Of a stretch of 64,000 nt of DNA, positions 13,116 to 23,912 are shown piece after piece (position 1 is the stretch's first letter; each line of letters opens with the position of its first letter). The notes beneath the pieces were generated by a model, which was given only the letters and a program-made list of their open reading frames with translations, searched no databases and was not told where the DNA came from. Origin of the DNA: Physella acuta. Taxonomy: Eukaryota > Mollusca > Gastropoda > Physidae. The DNA lies in contig NW_026732268.1 in NCBI RefSeq assembly GCF_028476545.1, positions 459,501 to 523,500 on the forward strand. The letters are read 5' to 3'. A program made the position numbers and the translations under genes.

Positions 13116-13295
13116 AAAATTCTAATTATGTCTGAAAATTAGTGTGCAATTCTTTTTCAACGAGATTTGATTCTTTTTTAAAAAGTTTAAGTATTTAAAA
13201 TGGATTAAAAATCATGTCTATATCCCGAGTTCCCATCCCCTGTTGTTTTATATAAGAATATTCGAAAAAGTTTAGGGGAGATAACTCCCGGTTTA

Positions 13296-13607
13296 TTTTT
13301 TGTCAAGTTTTTGTTTATTTTTGTCTTTTTGTTAATTTTTTGTTAAGTTTTTGTTTATTTTTGTCAAGTTTTTTTTATTTTTGTCAAGTTTTGTTTATTT
13401 TTGTCAAGTTTTTGTTTTTTTTTGTCAAGTTTTTGTTTATTTTATGTTTTTGTTTATTTTTGTCAAGTTTTTGTTTATTTTTGTCATGTTTTTGTTTATT
13501 TTTGTCAAGTTTCGTTTATTTTTGTTAAGTTTTTGTTTATTTTTGTCAAGTTTTGTTTATTTTTGTCAAGTTTTTGTTTATTTTTGTCATGTTTTGTTTA
13601 TATTTGT
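13296..13607. repeat. T-rich minisatellite, about 21-bp unit
   Basis: About 15 units of TTTTTGTCAAGTTTTTGTTT, continuous with similar units before the inserted composite element (11230-11310). It abuts the LRRCT acceptor, so its T-rich strand also serves as the polypyrimidine tract. Confidence 0.93.
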
Positions 13608-13612
13608 ACCAG

Positions 13613-13782
13613 GGATTTGTCCAGCAACCCCTGGTCATGTGACTGCAGTCTTGTGTGGCTCCAGACGTTTCTCAGGTCACTGGTCAACTCTGGTGGCAGC
13701 CTGTTCAACCAGGATACCACTCAGTGTAGCCCTGCCTCACCCACAGCCTTGACATTGACTCACACTGACACCTTCAGCTCCT
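13613..13782 (+). CDS. PKD1: PKD1 exon: LRR C-terminal cap (LRRCT)
   Basis: This 170-bp exon lies between the acceptor TTTGTACCAG and the donor GTAAGT (13783). Its first base completes Leu from the LRR exon. The protein contains DLSSNPWSCDCSLVWLQTFL, the canonical LRRCT start with the CDC pair, followed by another Cys in the TTQCSP motif. It caps the hydrophobic core of the LRR block in the extracellular region. The exon leaves with one base, T, which joins AT of the WSC exon to give Tyr with no stop. That direct join was used to reject a small exon-like segment near 15412. Confidence 0.92.
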
Positions 13783-14089
13783 GTAAGTTTTTTCTCTGAT
13801 ATCAAATATTAGCCCTCATTAGCCCTGAATGTCAGCTTTTGCCCTAAACCTTTGTTAGAAAAATGTACCAATTTCTATTCTATAATTGCAGGACTATAGT
13901 TTGTATGGGTATAAGCCAGGGGTCGGCAACCTTTTGAGTTAATTTTGGTGGCTGTTGTATTTGTACACTTTAGAAATGAAACTCAATTTCTTGTATGTGA
14001 TCTGATAGCTTCTTACATTACTAGAACATATATGTAAAGTGCCAAGTGCTAGATTGCATAGTGGTGCTTATATAAGAGTTGACTCCTAC

Positions 14090-14744
14090 ACTGTGCTAGC
14101 TTGCCCACACCCACACTGTGCTAGCTTTCCCACACCCACACCCACACTGTGCTAGCTTGCCCACACCCACACTGTGCTAGCTTGCCCACACCCACACTGT
14201 GCTAGCTTGCCCACACCCACACTGTGCTAGCTTGCCCACACCCACACCCACACTGTGCTAGCTTTCCCACACCCACACTGTGCTAGCTTGCCCACACCCA
14301 CACTGTGCTAGCTTGCCCACACCCACACTGTGCTAGCTTACCCACACCCACACTGTGCTAGCTTGCCCACACCCACACTGTGCTAGCTTGCCCACACCCA
14401 CACTGTGCTAGCTTGCCCACACCCACACTGTGCTCGCTTGCCCACACCCACACTGTGCTAGCTTGCCCACACCCACACCCACACTGTGCTAGCTTGCCCA
14501 CACCCACACTGTGCTAGCTTGCCCACAACCACACTGTGCTAGCTTGCCCACACCCACACTGTGCTAGCTTGCCCACACCCACACCCACACTGTGCTAGCT
14601 TGCCCACACCCACACTGTGCTAGCTTGCCCACACCCACACTGTGCTAGCTTGCCCACACCCACACTGTGCTAGCTTGCCCACACCCACACTGTGCTAGCT
14701 TGCCCACACCCACACTGTGCTAGCTTGCCCACAACCACACCCAC
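14090..14744. repeat. Minisatellite, 25-bp unit
   Basis: About 26 units containing CACTGTGCTAGCTTGCCCAC, with six-base CACCCA expansions in some units. The 300 bp before it (13783-14089) is unique intron with no visible feature. Confidence 0.95.
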
Positions 14745-15378
14745 ATCTAAGAAAAAGATCATTATCTTGTAAGGTCACCATCTGTCCCATCTAACAAAAA
14801 GATCATTATCTTGTAAGGTCACCATCTGTCCCATCTAACAAAAAGATCATTATCTTGTAAGGTCACCATCTGTCCCATCTAACAAAAAGATCATTATCTT
14901 GTAAGGTCACCATCTGTCCCATCTAACAAAAAGATCATTATCTTGTAAGGTCACCATCTGTCCCATCTAACAAAAAGATCATTATCTTGTAAGGTCACCA
15001 TCTGTCCCATCTAACAAAAAGATCATTATCTTGTAAGGTCACCATCTGTCCCATCTAACAAAAAGATCATTATCTTGTAAGGTCACCATCTGTCTCAGCT
15101 AGCAAAAAGATCATTATCTTGTAAGGTCACCATCTGTCCCATCTAACAAAAAGATCATTATCTTGTAAGGTCACCATCTGTCCCATCTAACAAAAAGATC
15201 ATTATCTTGTAAGGTCACCATCTGTCCCATCTAACAAAAAGATCATTATCTTGTAAGGTCACCATCTGTCCCATCTAACAAAAAGATCATTATCTTGTAA
15301 GGTCACCATCTGTCCCATCTAACAAAAAGATCATTATCTTGTAAGGTCACCATCTGTCTCAGCTAGCAAAAAGATCAT
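14745..15378. repeat. Minisatellite, 44-bp unit
   Basis: About 14 very uniform units containing AAAAAGATCATTATCTTGTA. The variant CTCAGCTAGC appears in one inner unit (about 15093) and again in the last, showing a higher-order copy. Confidence 0.95.
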
Positions 15379-15483
15379 CTGAGGAACCCTTTGATTGGTT
15401 GATTGTGTGTCAGACGCTTTCATTGGCTAACTCTACCAATATACTTTGTGGTAAGTTAGAGCCTCAGCTTTATCTGAACCCTT

Positions 15484-16416
15484 CTGTCCCTAATGCCATT
15501 GATTTGATGATTTGCCCCTAATGCCATTGATTTGATGATCTGCCCCTAATGCCATTGATATCATGATCTGCCCCTAATGCCTTTGATTTGATGATCTGCC
15601 CCTAATGCCTTTGATTTGATGATCTGCCCCTAATGCCATTGATTTGATGATCTGCCCCTAATGCCATTGATTTGATGATCTGCCCCTAATGCCATTGATT
15701 TGATGATCTGCCCCTAATGTCATTGATTTGACGATCTGCCCCTAATGCCTTTGATTTGATGATCTGCCCCTAATGCCATTGATATCATGATCTGCCCCTA
15801 ATGCCATTGATTTGACGATCTGCCCCTAATGCCATTGATTTGATGATCTGCCCCTAATGCCATTGATTTGATGATCTGCCCCTAATGTCATTGATTTGAC
15901 GATCTGCCCCTAATGCCTTTGATTTGATGATCTGCCCCTAATGCCATTGATATCATGATCTGCCCCTAATGCCATTGATTTGACGATCTGCCCCTAATGC
16001 CATTGATTTGATGATCTGCCCCTAATGCCTTTGATTTGATGATCTGCCCCTAATGCCATTGATATCATGATCTGCCCCTAATGCCATTGATTTGACGATC
16101 TGCCCCTAATGCCATTGATTTGACGATCTGCCCCTAATGCCATTGATATCATGATCTGCCCCTAATGCCATTGATTTGACGATCTGCCCCTGATGCCATT
16201 GATTTGATGATCTGCCCCTAATGCCTTTGATTTGATGATCTGCCCCTAATGCCTTTGATTTGATGATCTGCCCCTAATGCCTTTGATTTGATGATCTGCC
16301 CCTAATGCCTTTGATTTGATGATCTGCCCCTAATGCCATTGATTTGATGATCTGCCCCTAATGCCATTGATTTGACGATCTGCCCCTAATGCCATTGATT
16401 TGATGATCTGCCCCCC
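15484..16416. repeat. 28-bp minisatellite running into a splice acceptor
   Basis: About 33 units containing CCCCTAATGCCATTGATTTG followed by ATGATCTG. The last unit changes CCCCTAA to CCCCCCAG, which is the acceptor of the WSC exon. The array thus provides the pyrimidine context. Variants ATATCATG and TTTGACG form a higher-order pattern. Confidence 0.95.
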
Positions 16417-16418
16417 AG

Positions 16419-17102
16419 ATCCTCGTGAAGCAGCCTCCTGTGTTTATGACTTTGAAAGCCAGAACTATTCTCTGGTCCACTACATGGCTCAGGTCAAGGA
16501 CACACCATCAAAGCTAACCTGCAGGAATCAATGTCACCAGTCAGGCTACCATTATTTTCTCTTTGACATCCATGACATCCATGACATCTATGATATATGT
16601 CTCTGTGGCAATGTCAGTAGCGAGTGTACAGACTGTGCCAGTCCACTCAACAGCTCCATGACATTATGCTCTGGTCAGTTCAGCAATCTTGTAGGTGGTT
16701 CTAGCATATTCTATGACCTTGACTTTGTGCTCTGGCCTGCCCAGCCTCAGGTCATGACCCTGATGACCCTGACCTTCAGTAACTCTGACCCTTGTTACAA
16801 TAAGTTTACTTGGGACTTTGGGGATGGCAGCAGGGTCAGCCAAGGCACCACTCCAGCAGCTTCACATCTTTACCTCTATCCTGGGATCTTTGAGCTCACC
16901 CTGACCCTAATGGGCACCTGTCAACCAGAGACCATCTTCAAGGTCAATATTTCTGTGACCTACACGTCAGATCCTGGCCAGATGACCTGCCCCAGTTCCC
17001 CTCTCAGTACAGCTGACCAGGTCAACATTACAGCCACATTCACCTCAGCCTGGGGTCAAAAGGTCATGTGGCAATCTGAGCAGTCAGGTACACAACTCAA
17101 AG
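16419..17102 (+). CDS. PKD1: PKD1 exon: WSC domain and first PKD domain
   Basis: This 684-bp exon follows the acceptor CCCCCCAG and ends AAAG|GTGAGT. The first ~95 residues are Cys-rich (ASCVYDF, CRNQCHQSG, CLCGNVSSEC, CADC-like spacing), a WSC carbohydrate-binding type domain. Next comes a PKD domain with the hallmark FTWDFGDGS and the LYPGIFELTLTL strand, then the start of a further PKD/Ig-like segment ending VMWQSEQSGTQLK. WSC followed by PKD-I is the order in polycystin-1. Near 16563-16600 there is a 9-bp coding repeat (DIHDIHDIYDI). The exon leaves in phase 1 with G, which joins either the microexon (Gly) or the lectin exon (Glu). The 31-bp minisatellite that follows copies the exon end and donor. 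Confidence 0.93.
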
Positions 17103-17760
17103 GTGAGTTCTTTGGGTGATAGGTAACTCAAAGGTGAGTTCTTTGGGTGATAGGTAACTCAAAGGTGAGTTCTTGTGGTGAAAGGTAACTCAAAGGTGTG
17201 TTCTTGTGGTGATAGGTAACTCAAAGGTGAGTTCTTTGGGTGATAGGTAACTCAAAGGTGAGTTCTTGTGGTGATAGGTAACTCAAAGGTGTGTTCTTGT
17301 GGTGATAGGTAACTCAAAGGTGAGTTTTTGTGGTGATAGGTAACTCAAAGGTGAGTTGTTGTGGTGATAGGTAACTCAAAGGTGAGTTCTTTGGGTGATA
17401 GGTAACTCAAAGGTGAGTTCTTGTGGTGATAGGTAACTCAAAGGTGAGTTGTTGTGGTGATAGGTAACTCAAAGGTGAGTTCTTTGGGTGATAGGTAACT
17501 CAAAGGTGAGTTCTTTGGGTGATAGGTAACTCAAAGGTGAGTTCTTTGGGTGATAGGTAACTCAAAGGTGAGTTCTTTGAGTGATAGGTAACTCAAAGGT
17601 GAGTTCTTTGGGTGATAGGTAACTCAAAGGTGAGTTCTTTGGGTGATAGGTAACTCAAAGGTGAGTTCTTTGGGTGATAGGTAACTCAAAGGTGTGTTCT
17701 TGTGGTGATAGGAAACTCAAAGGTGAGTTCTTTGGGTGATAGGTAACTCAAAGGTGAGTT
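17097..17760. repeat. 31-bp minisatellite copying exon end and donor
   Basis: About 21 units of AACTCAAAGGTGAGTTCTTT plus GGGTGATAGGT. The first unit is the true boundary of the WSC/PKD exon (CTCAAAG|GTGAGT), and every unit recreates it. About 180 bp of unique sequence separates it from the microexon array. Confidence 0.97.
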
Positions 17761-17944
17761 CATGTACATTGTAGCCAAACAAAACATATCCCAAGAAACA
17801 AGACAAAATTAAAGTGAATAACTATAATTAGTCTGAATTTTCAAATTTGTCTGTGTGTGCATTATTCTGTTGCGTGATTTTGTGATTGCCATTTTTCTGG
17901 CAACCAAGAAAAACTAACAAACTCCTTCACATTGAGTGAGGCAG

Positions 17945-18385
17945 GTATCTATGCTATTGCCAATGATATTTTGGATGGTAATTTAGTTCCTGCAGGTATC
18001 TATGCTATTGCCAATGATATTTTGGATGGTAATCTAGTTCCTGCAGGTATCTATGCTATTGCCAATGATATTTTGGATGGTAAACTGGTTCCTGCAGGTA
18101 TCTATGCTATTGCCAATGATATTTTGGATGGTAATTTAGTTCCTGCAGGTATCTATGCTATTGCCAATGATATTTTGGATGGTAATCTAGTTCCTGCAGG
18201 TATCTATGCTATTGCCAATGATATTTTGGATGGTAATCTGGTTCCTGCAGGTATCTATGCTATTGCCAATGATATTTTGGATGGTAATCTGGTTCCTGCA
18301 GGTATCTATGCTATTGCCAATGATATTTTGGATGGTAATCTGGTTCCTGCAGGTATCTATGCTATTGCCAATGATATTTTGGATG
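17945..18385 (+). CDS. PKD1: Candidate 33-bp cassette microexon, nine tandem copies
   Basis: Nine 51-bp units start at 17945, 17996, 18047, 18098, 18149, 18200, 18251, 18302 and 18353. Each holds an acceptor (TTCCTGCAG in the later copies, GAGGCAG before the first), a 33-base segment encoding IYAIANDILD, and a possible donor ATG|GTAAT. Entry and exit are both phase 1, matching the preceding exon (leaves G) and the lectin exon (needs G). Zero to nine copies, or the whole stretch as one exon (GIYAIANDILDGNLVPA repeated), therefore all stay in frame. The peptide resembles the final strand of a PKD domain (G-x-Y-x-x-x-x-x-N), which suits completion of the segment begun in the previous exon. GTAAT is a weak donor, and use of any copy is inference. 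Confidence 0.5.
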
Positions 18386-18407
18386 GTAATCTGGTTCTTG
18401 CCGCAGA

Positions 18408-19190
18408 CTACAAACAAAGACACTGGAGTCCAGTGGAATTCGAAGGCTGGAGGATCTCAACTTTGATGATGACATGTGCCTAGCGCTGACAACATGTGCC
18501 TAGAGCTGACAACATGTGCCTAGCGCTGACAACATGTGCCTAGCGCTGACAACATGTGCCTACCGCTGACAACATGTGCCTAGGGCTGACAACATGTGCC
18601 TAGCGCTGACAACATGTGCCTAGCGCTGACAACATGTGCCTAGGGCTGACAACATGTGCCTAGCGCTGACAACATGTGCCTAGCGCTGACAACATGTGCC
18701 TAGGGCTGACAACATGTACCTAGCGCTGACATGTGCCTAGCGCTGACATGTGCCTAGCGCTGACAACATGTGCCTAGCGCTGACAACATGTGCCTAGCGC
18801 TGACAACATGTGCCTAGCGCTGACAACATGTGCCTAGCGCTGACAACATGTGCCTAGCGCTGACAACATGTGCAAACCAAACTGAATTGACTAGCTGAAG
18901 AAGCAAAGTTGGATTCAAAATCAGTAGAAAAACAACGGAGGTCATCAGAATAAAAAACAAACAGGACCTGCCCATACGGCTAAACGGGGAAAATATACGA
19001 GAAACTAAACACATTCACGTGTGTGATATGCCTTCAACACACTACGACGTTATGGAATTGAACAGATTCGTCACTCCAGAGCAAGAATCTCGACCATAAA
19101 TGTTAAGGCAGTCTTGATTAACAGAGACCAGCAGAGTTACAAAGGCAAACAAAGGCATGCTACAGCTTCTCACAAACTTGTTTACAACAG
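18408..19190 (+). mobile_element. Decayed LINE (RTE/CR1-like) reverse transcriptase fragment
   Basis: In shifting frames the segment reads RRLEDLNFDDD (the FADD box context of non-LTR reverse transcriptases), then after a minisatellite AEEAKLDSKSVEKQ-like sequence, PIRLNGENIRETKHI, and a stretch near 19070-19140 matching the RSKIRIFNTNVKAVLL-type motif. These are successive blocks of the C-terminal RT and following region of RTE/CR1-like LINEs. Several frameshifts and stops, an internal 20-bp expansion and missing 5' and 3' parts show a dead, 5'-truncated copy. Family assignment is from recall. Confidence 0.7.
18471..18873. repeat. 20-bp minisatellite born inside the LINE RT box
   Basis: About 20 units of ATGTGCCTAGCGCTGACAAC. 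The first unit is continuous with the LINE motif encoding DDMCLALT, and the LINE continues after the last unit (ATGTGCAAACCAAACTGAAT). The expansion therefore arose within the transposon copy after insertion. Confidence 0.93.
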
Positions 19191-22100
19191 GTCCTCCACA
19201 TATGTTTACAACAGGTCCTCCACTTGTGTTTACAACAGGTCCTCCACAAACTTATGTTTACAACAGGTCCTCCACTTATGTTTACAACAGGTCCCCCACT
19301 TATGTTTACAACAGGTCCTCTACAAACTTATGTTTACAACAGGTCCTCCACTTATGTTTACAACAGGTCCTCCACTTATGTTTACAGCAGGTCCTCTACA
19401 AACTTATGTTTACAACAGGTCCTCCACTTATGTTTACAACAGGTCCTCCACTTATGTTTACAACAGGTCCTCCACTTATGTTTACAACAGGTCCTCCACA
19501 AACTTATGTTTACAACAGGTCCTCCACAAACTTATGTTTACAACAGGTCCTCCACTTATGTTTACAACAGGTCCTCCACTTATGTTTACAACAGGTCCTC
19601 CACTTATGTTTACAACAGGTCCTCCACAAACTTATGTTTACAACAGGTCCTCCACTTATGTTTACAACAGGTCCTCCACTTATGTTTACAACAGGTCCTC
19701 CACTTATGTTTACAACAGGTCCTCCACTTATGTTTACAACAGGTCCTCCACTTATGTTTACAACAGGTCCTCCACTTATGTTTACAACAGGTCCTCCACA
19801 AACTTATGTTTACAACAGGTCCTCCACTTATGTTTACAACAGGACCTCCACTTATGTTTACAACAGGTCCTCCACTTATGTTTACAACAGGTCCTCCACT
19901 TATGTTTACAACAGGTCCTCCACAAACTTATGTTTACAACAGGTCCTCCACTTATGTTTACAACAGGTCCTCCACAAACTTATGTTTACAACAGGTCCTC
20001 CACTTATGTTTACAACAGGTCCTCCACTTATGTTTACAACAGGTCCTCTACAAACTTATGTTTACAACAGGTCCTCCACTTATGTTTACAACAGGTCCTC
20101 CACTTATGTTTACAACAGGTCCTCCACTTATGTTTACAACAGGTCCTCCACAAACTTATGTTTCCAACAGGTCCTCCACTTATGTTTACAACAGGTCCTC
20201 CACTTATGTTTACAACAGGTCCTCCACTTATGTTTACAACAGGTCCTCCACTTATGTTTACAACAGGTCCTCCACTTATGTTTACAGCAGGTCCTCTACA
20301 AACTTATGTTTACAACAGGTCCTCCACAAACTTATGTTTCCAACAGGTCCTCCACTTATGTTTACAACAGGTCCTCCACTTATGTTTACAACAGGTCCTC
20401 CACAAACTTATGTTTACAACAGGTCCTCCACTTATGTTTACAACAGGTCCTCCACAAACTTATGTTTACAACAGGTCCTCCACTTATGTTTACAACAGGT
20501 CCTCCACTTATGTTTACAACAGGTCCTCCACAAACTTATGTTTACATCAGGTCCTCCACTTATGTTTACAACAGGTCCTCCACTTATGTTTACAACAGGT
20601 CCTCCACTTATGTTTACAACAGGTCCTCCACTTATGTTTACAACAGGTCCTCCACTTATGTTTACAACAGGTCCTCCACTTATGTTTACAACAGGTCCTC
20701 CACTTATGTTTACAACAGGTCCTCCACTTATGTTTACAACAGGTCCTCCACTTATGTTTACAACAGGTCCTCCACAAACTTATGTTTACAACAGGTCCTC
20801 CACTTATGTTTACAACAGGTCCTCCACTTATGTTTACAACAGGTCCTCCACTTATGTTTACAACAGGTCCTCCACTTATGTTTACAACAGGTCCTCCACA
20901 AACTTATGTTTACAACAGGTCCTCCACTTATGTTTACAACAGGTCCTCCACAAACTTATGTTTACAACAGGTCCTCCACTTATGTTTACAACAGGTCCTC
21001 CACTTATGTTTACAACAGGTCCTCTACAAACTTATGTTTACAACAGGTCCTCCACTTATGTTTACAACAGGTCCTCCACTTATGTTTACAACAGGTCCTC
21101 CACTTATGTTTACAACAGGTCCTCCACAAACTTATGTTTCCAACAGGTCCTCCACTTATGTTTACAACAGGTCCTCCACTTATGTTTACAACAGGTCCTC
21201 CACTTATGTTTACAACAGGTCCTCCACTTATGTTTACAACAGGTCCTCCACTTATGTTTACAGCAGGTCCTCTACAAACTTATGTTTACAACAGGTCCTC
21301 CACAAACTTATGTTTCCAACAGGTCCTCCACTTATGTTTACAACAGGTCCTCCACTTATGTTTACAACAGGTCCTCCACAAACTTATGTTTACAACAGGT
21401 CCTCCACTTTTGTTTACAACAGGTCCTCCACTTATGTTTACAACAGGTCCTCCACAAACTTATGTTTACATCAGGTCCTCCACTTATGTTTACAACAGGT
21501 CCTCCACTTATGTTTACAACAGGTCCTCCACAAACTTATGTTTACAACAGGTCCTCCACAAACTTATGTTTACAACAGGTCCTCCACTTATGTTTACAAC
21601 AGGTCCTCCACTTATGTTTACAACAGGTCCTCCACTTATGTTTACAACAGGTCCTCCACAAACTTATGTTTACAACAGGTCCTCCACTTATGTTTACAAC
21701 AGGTCCTCCACTTATGTTTACAACAGGTCCTCCACTTATGTTTACAACAGGTCCTCCACAAACTTATGTTTACAACAGGTCCTCCACAAACTTATGTTTA
21801 CAACAGGTCCTCCACTTATGTTTACAACAGGTCCTCCACAAACTTATGTTTACAACAGGTCCTCCACTTATGTTTACAACAGGACCTCCACTTATGTTTA
21901 CAACAGGTCCTCCACTTATGTTTACAACAGGTCCTCCACTTATGTTTACAACAGGTCCTCCACAAACTTATGTTTACAACAGGTCCTCCACTTATGTTTA
22001 CAACAGGTCCTCCACAAACTTATGTTTACAACAGGTCCTCCACTTATGTTTACAACAGGTCCTCCACAAACTTATGTTTACAACAGGTCCTCCACTTATG

Positions 22101-22936
22101 TTTACAACAGGTCCTCCACAAACTTATGTTTACAACAGGTCCTCCACTTATGTTTACAACAGGTCCTCCACAAACTTATGTTTACAACAGGTCCTCCACA
22201 AACTTATGTTTACAACAGGTCCTCCACAAACTTATGTTTACAATAGGTCCTCCACAAACTTATGTTTACATCAGGTCCTCCACTTATGTTTACAACAGGT
22301 CCTCCACTTATGTTTACAACAGGTCCTCCACAAACTTATGTTTACAACAGGTCCTCCACTTATGTTTACAACAGGTCCTCCACAAACTTATGTTTACAAT
22401 AGGTCCTCCACAAACTTATGTTTACATCAGGTCCTCCACTTATGTTTACAACAGGTCCTCCACTTATGTTTACAACAGGTCCTCCACTTATGTTTACAAC
22501 AGGTCCTCCACAAACTTATGTTTACAACAGGTCCTCCACTTATGTTTACAACAGGTCCTCCACAAACTTATGTTTACAACAGGTCCTCCACAAACTTATG
22601 TTTACAACAGGTCCTCCACTTGTGTTTACAACAGGTCTTCCACAAACTTATGTTTACAACAGGTCCTCAACAAACTTATGTTTACAACAGGTCCTCCACT
22701 TATGTTTACAACAGGTCCTCCACAAACTTATGTTTACAACAGGTCCTCCACAAACTTATGTTTACAACAGGTCCTCCACAAACTTATGTTTACAACAGGT
22801 CCTCCACAAACTTATGTTTACAACAGGTCCTCCACAAACTTATGTTTACAACAGGTCCTCCGCTTATGTTTACAACAGGTCCTCCACTTATGTTTACAAC
22901 AGGTCCTCCACAAACTTATGTTTACAACAGGTCCTT
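19180..22936. repeat. 3.75-kb minisatellite, 24- and 29-bp units, LINE-derived
   Basis: Units of CACTTATGTTTACAACAGGT plus CCTC, alternating with a five-base-longer form starting CACAAACTTATG. The first unit (CACAAACTTGTTTACAACAG, 19171) continues the LINE fragment, where related elements encode a TNKCLRQIL-like motif. Open frames of over 1,000 codons result from composition (24-bp units) and mixed lengths, not from a gene. Clusters such as CAGCAGGTCCTCTAC recur, showing higher-order copies. Confidence 0.95.
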
Positions 22937-23003
22937 AAGATAAAGTGCGGGGGGGGGGGTGTAAAGACCTGTCCAACATCTGAAGTGCTGGGCAGAAACC
23001 TAC

Positions 23004-23410
23004 AGATGGACAGACATCTTTCACCACGCCCAGAGCGTGAACGATGCTCTGAACGGTTGCGTGGTTGGTTGGTTTCTGGTTCTGTCCCAGAGGAAACGGG
23101 CACTCGCCGGCACAGTGATAAGCGTTGTAGCTGTTGGGCGAGATGATCCAGCCCGACCAGCCGATCTCCTCAAAGTCCACGAACATCTCGTACCGTGAAC
23201 ACGAGCGACGGTTCGGCCGGAAGTGCTGCGGCGTAAAAGTTCTTTTCTTCCGGGCAGCATCTCGGTGTTTGGTGCTTCTTCGACTTCTGGCACTGCTGTT
23301 AGAGCGGTGAACATTCCTGTTGCGCTCGTTTAGTTTGCGCACGCTGTTCTTGAAGCTGTCGTTTGTGTGCATCTGTCGGCTCAATGCGTCTTCCTTTATT
23401 TGGACATACT
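23004..23410 (-). CDS. ADMP: Solitary ADMP-like (BMP/TGF-beta ligand) exon, antisense in PKD1 intron
   Basis: On the minus strand an acceptor (TCTCGTTGCAG) precedes a 407-bp open exon ending TCCATCT|GTAGGT. It reads EYVQIKEDALSRQMH, a basic stretch with likely furin sites (RSRR, RKKR), then CSRYEMFVDFEEIGWSGWII and SPNSYNAYHCAGECPFPLGQ, followed by TNHATVQSIVHAL. This is the N-terminal two thirds of a TGF-beta mature domain. FVDFEEIGWSGWIISP and YNAYHC are specifically ADMP-like. The remaining cysteine-knot part (CCVP to CGCH) and prodomain exons are not visible on the minus strand of this window. It may be an exon of an antisense gene with very long introns, or a duplicated orphan exon. The reading frame is intact, arguing for recent origin or constraint. 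Confidence 0.85.
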
Positions 23411-23558
23411 CTGCAACGAGATTTATTGATTTAAAATACACACACGTGTGCGTGGGCATGCTTGTTCGTGTTCGTGTGCAAGTACAGGTACAGACAGACA
23501 GACAGATAAAGGGACGGACGGACAAAAGTCTTCAAACAGTATGTTTTGTTTCCTCTAG

Positions 23559-23730
23559 AACCTACGTCTTGTGCTGGCATCTTGTCTGGTCCTGTGTGCT
23601 ACGTGCCCAGCTCCCAGCAGGCATCATGGGAAGCAGCTCAGACTCTATGTCAGACAACTTACCCCAATGGACAGCTAGCTCAGGCAGCCACTGCTGCAGA
23701 CAACTTGCTCCTTGCAAGATTGGTACCTAG
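23559..23730 (+). CDS. PKD1: PKD1 exon: C-type lectin domain, N-terminal half
   Basis: This 172-bp exon lies between TTTCCTCTAG and the donor GTAAAC (23731). Spliced to G from upstream it reads EPTSCAGILSGPVCYVPSSQ, then QASWEAAQTLCQ. It holds the first Cys pair and helix-1 Cys of a C-type lectin fold (pattern C-x-C-Y, W-x-x-A-x-x-x-C). In polycystin-1 this domain lies between PKD-I and the long PKD array, as here. The exon leaves with AG, which the next exon's C completes to Ser. Confidence 0.9.
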
Positions 23731-23780
23731 GTAAACTCCAAACTTTTGTTTTCTCTAGACTAGTAACTATGTAAACAAAT

Positions 23781-23784
<4 letters not shown>

Positions 23785-23858
<74 letters not shown>

Positions 23859-23891
23859 TACATATATATATATATATAGAGAGAGAGAGAG
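23785..23891. repeat. (TA)n microsatellite with GA tail
   Basis: About 94 bp of TATA repeats with two CA interruptions, then GAGAGAGAGAGAG. It fills most of the 182-bp intron within the C-type lectin domain. Confidence 0.98.
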
Positions 23892-23912
23892 TTAGTAAGT
23901 TTTGTCCACTAG

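Larger units (their letters stand above)
11311..13295. mobile_element. Composite interspersed repeat inserted in a TTTTTGTC-type array
   Basis: A roughly 2-kb block interrupts an array of TTTGTCAAGTTTTTGTTTAT-like units that resumes right after it. It starts ACTTTCTCGTATATACGAAG, a short palindrome, and ends near GGGAGATAACTCCCGG. It contains a tRNA-like segment (12146-12216), a foldback (12358-12656) and an A/C-rich stretch. Segments near 11810 (TGCGCAATTCTTTTT) and 13143, and near 12650 and 13185 (AAAAATCATGTCTATAT), are repeated, so it is probably several nested SINE/MITE-like units. No transposase is visible. Exact boundaries are inferred. Confidence 0.45.

Noticed and set aside
12793-13116. 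Minus-strand open frames rich in Phe, Val and Leu
   Set aside because: They mirror an A/C-rich low-complexity tract with an internal duplication; no domain or start context.
14745-15378. Regular repeat spacing that might suggest a CRISPR array
   Set aside because: Units are contiguous tandem copies without unique spacers, and the locus is a eukaryotic intron.
15412-15448. Possible 37-bp exon between TGTGTGTCAG and GTGGTAAGT
   Set aside because: In the phase left by the LRRCT exon it reads YAFIG then a stop, while the LRRCT exon joins the WSC exon directly in frame.
19114-22943. Three overlapping + strand open frames of over 1,000 codons (TTGPPLMF, NRSSTYVY, QQVLHLCL)
   Set aside because: All three frames of one minisatellite are open because the unit has no stop; the sequence derives from a decayed LINE.
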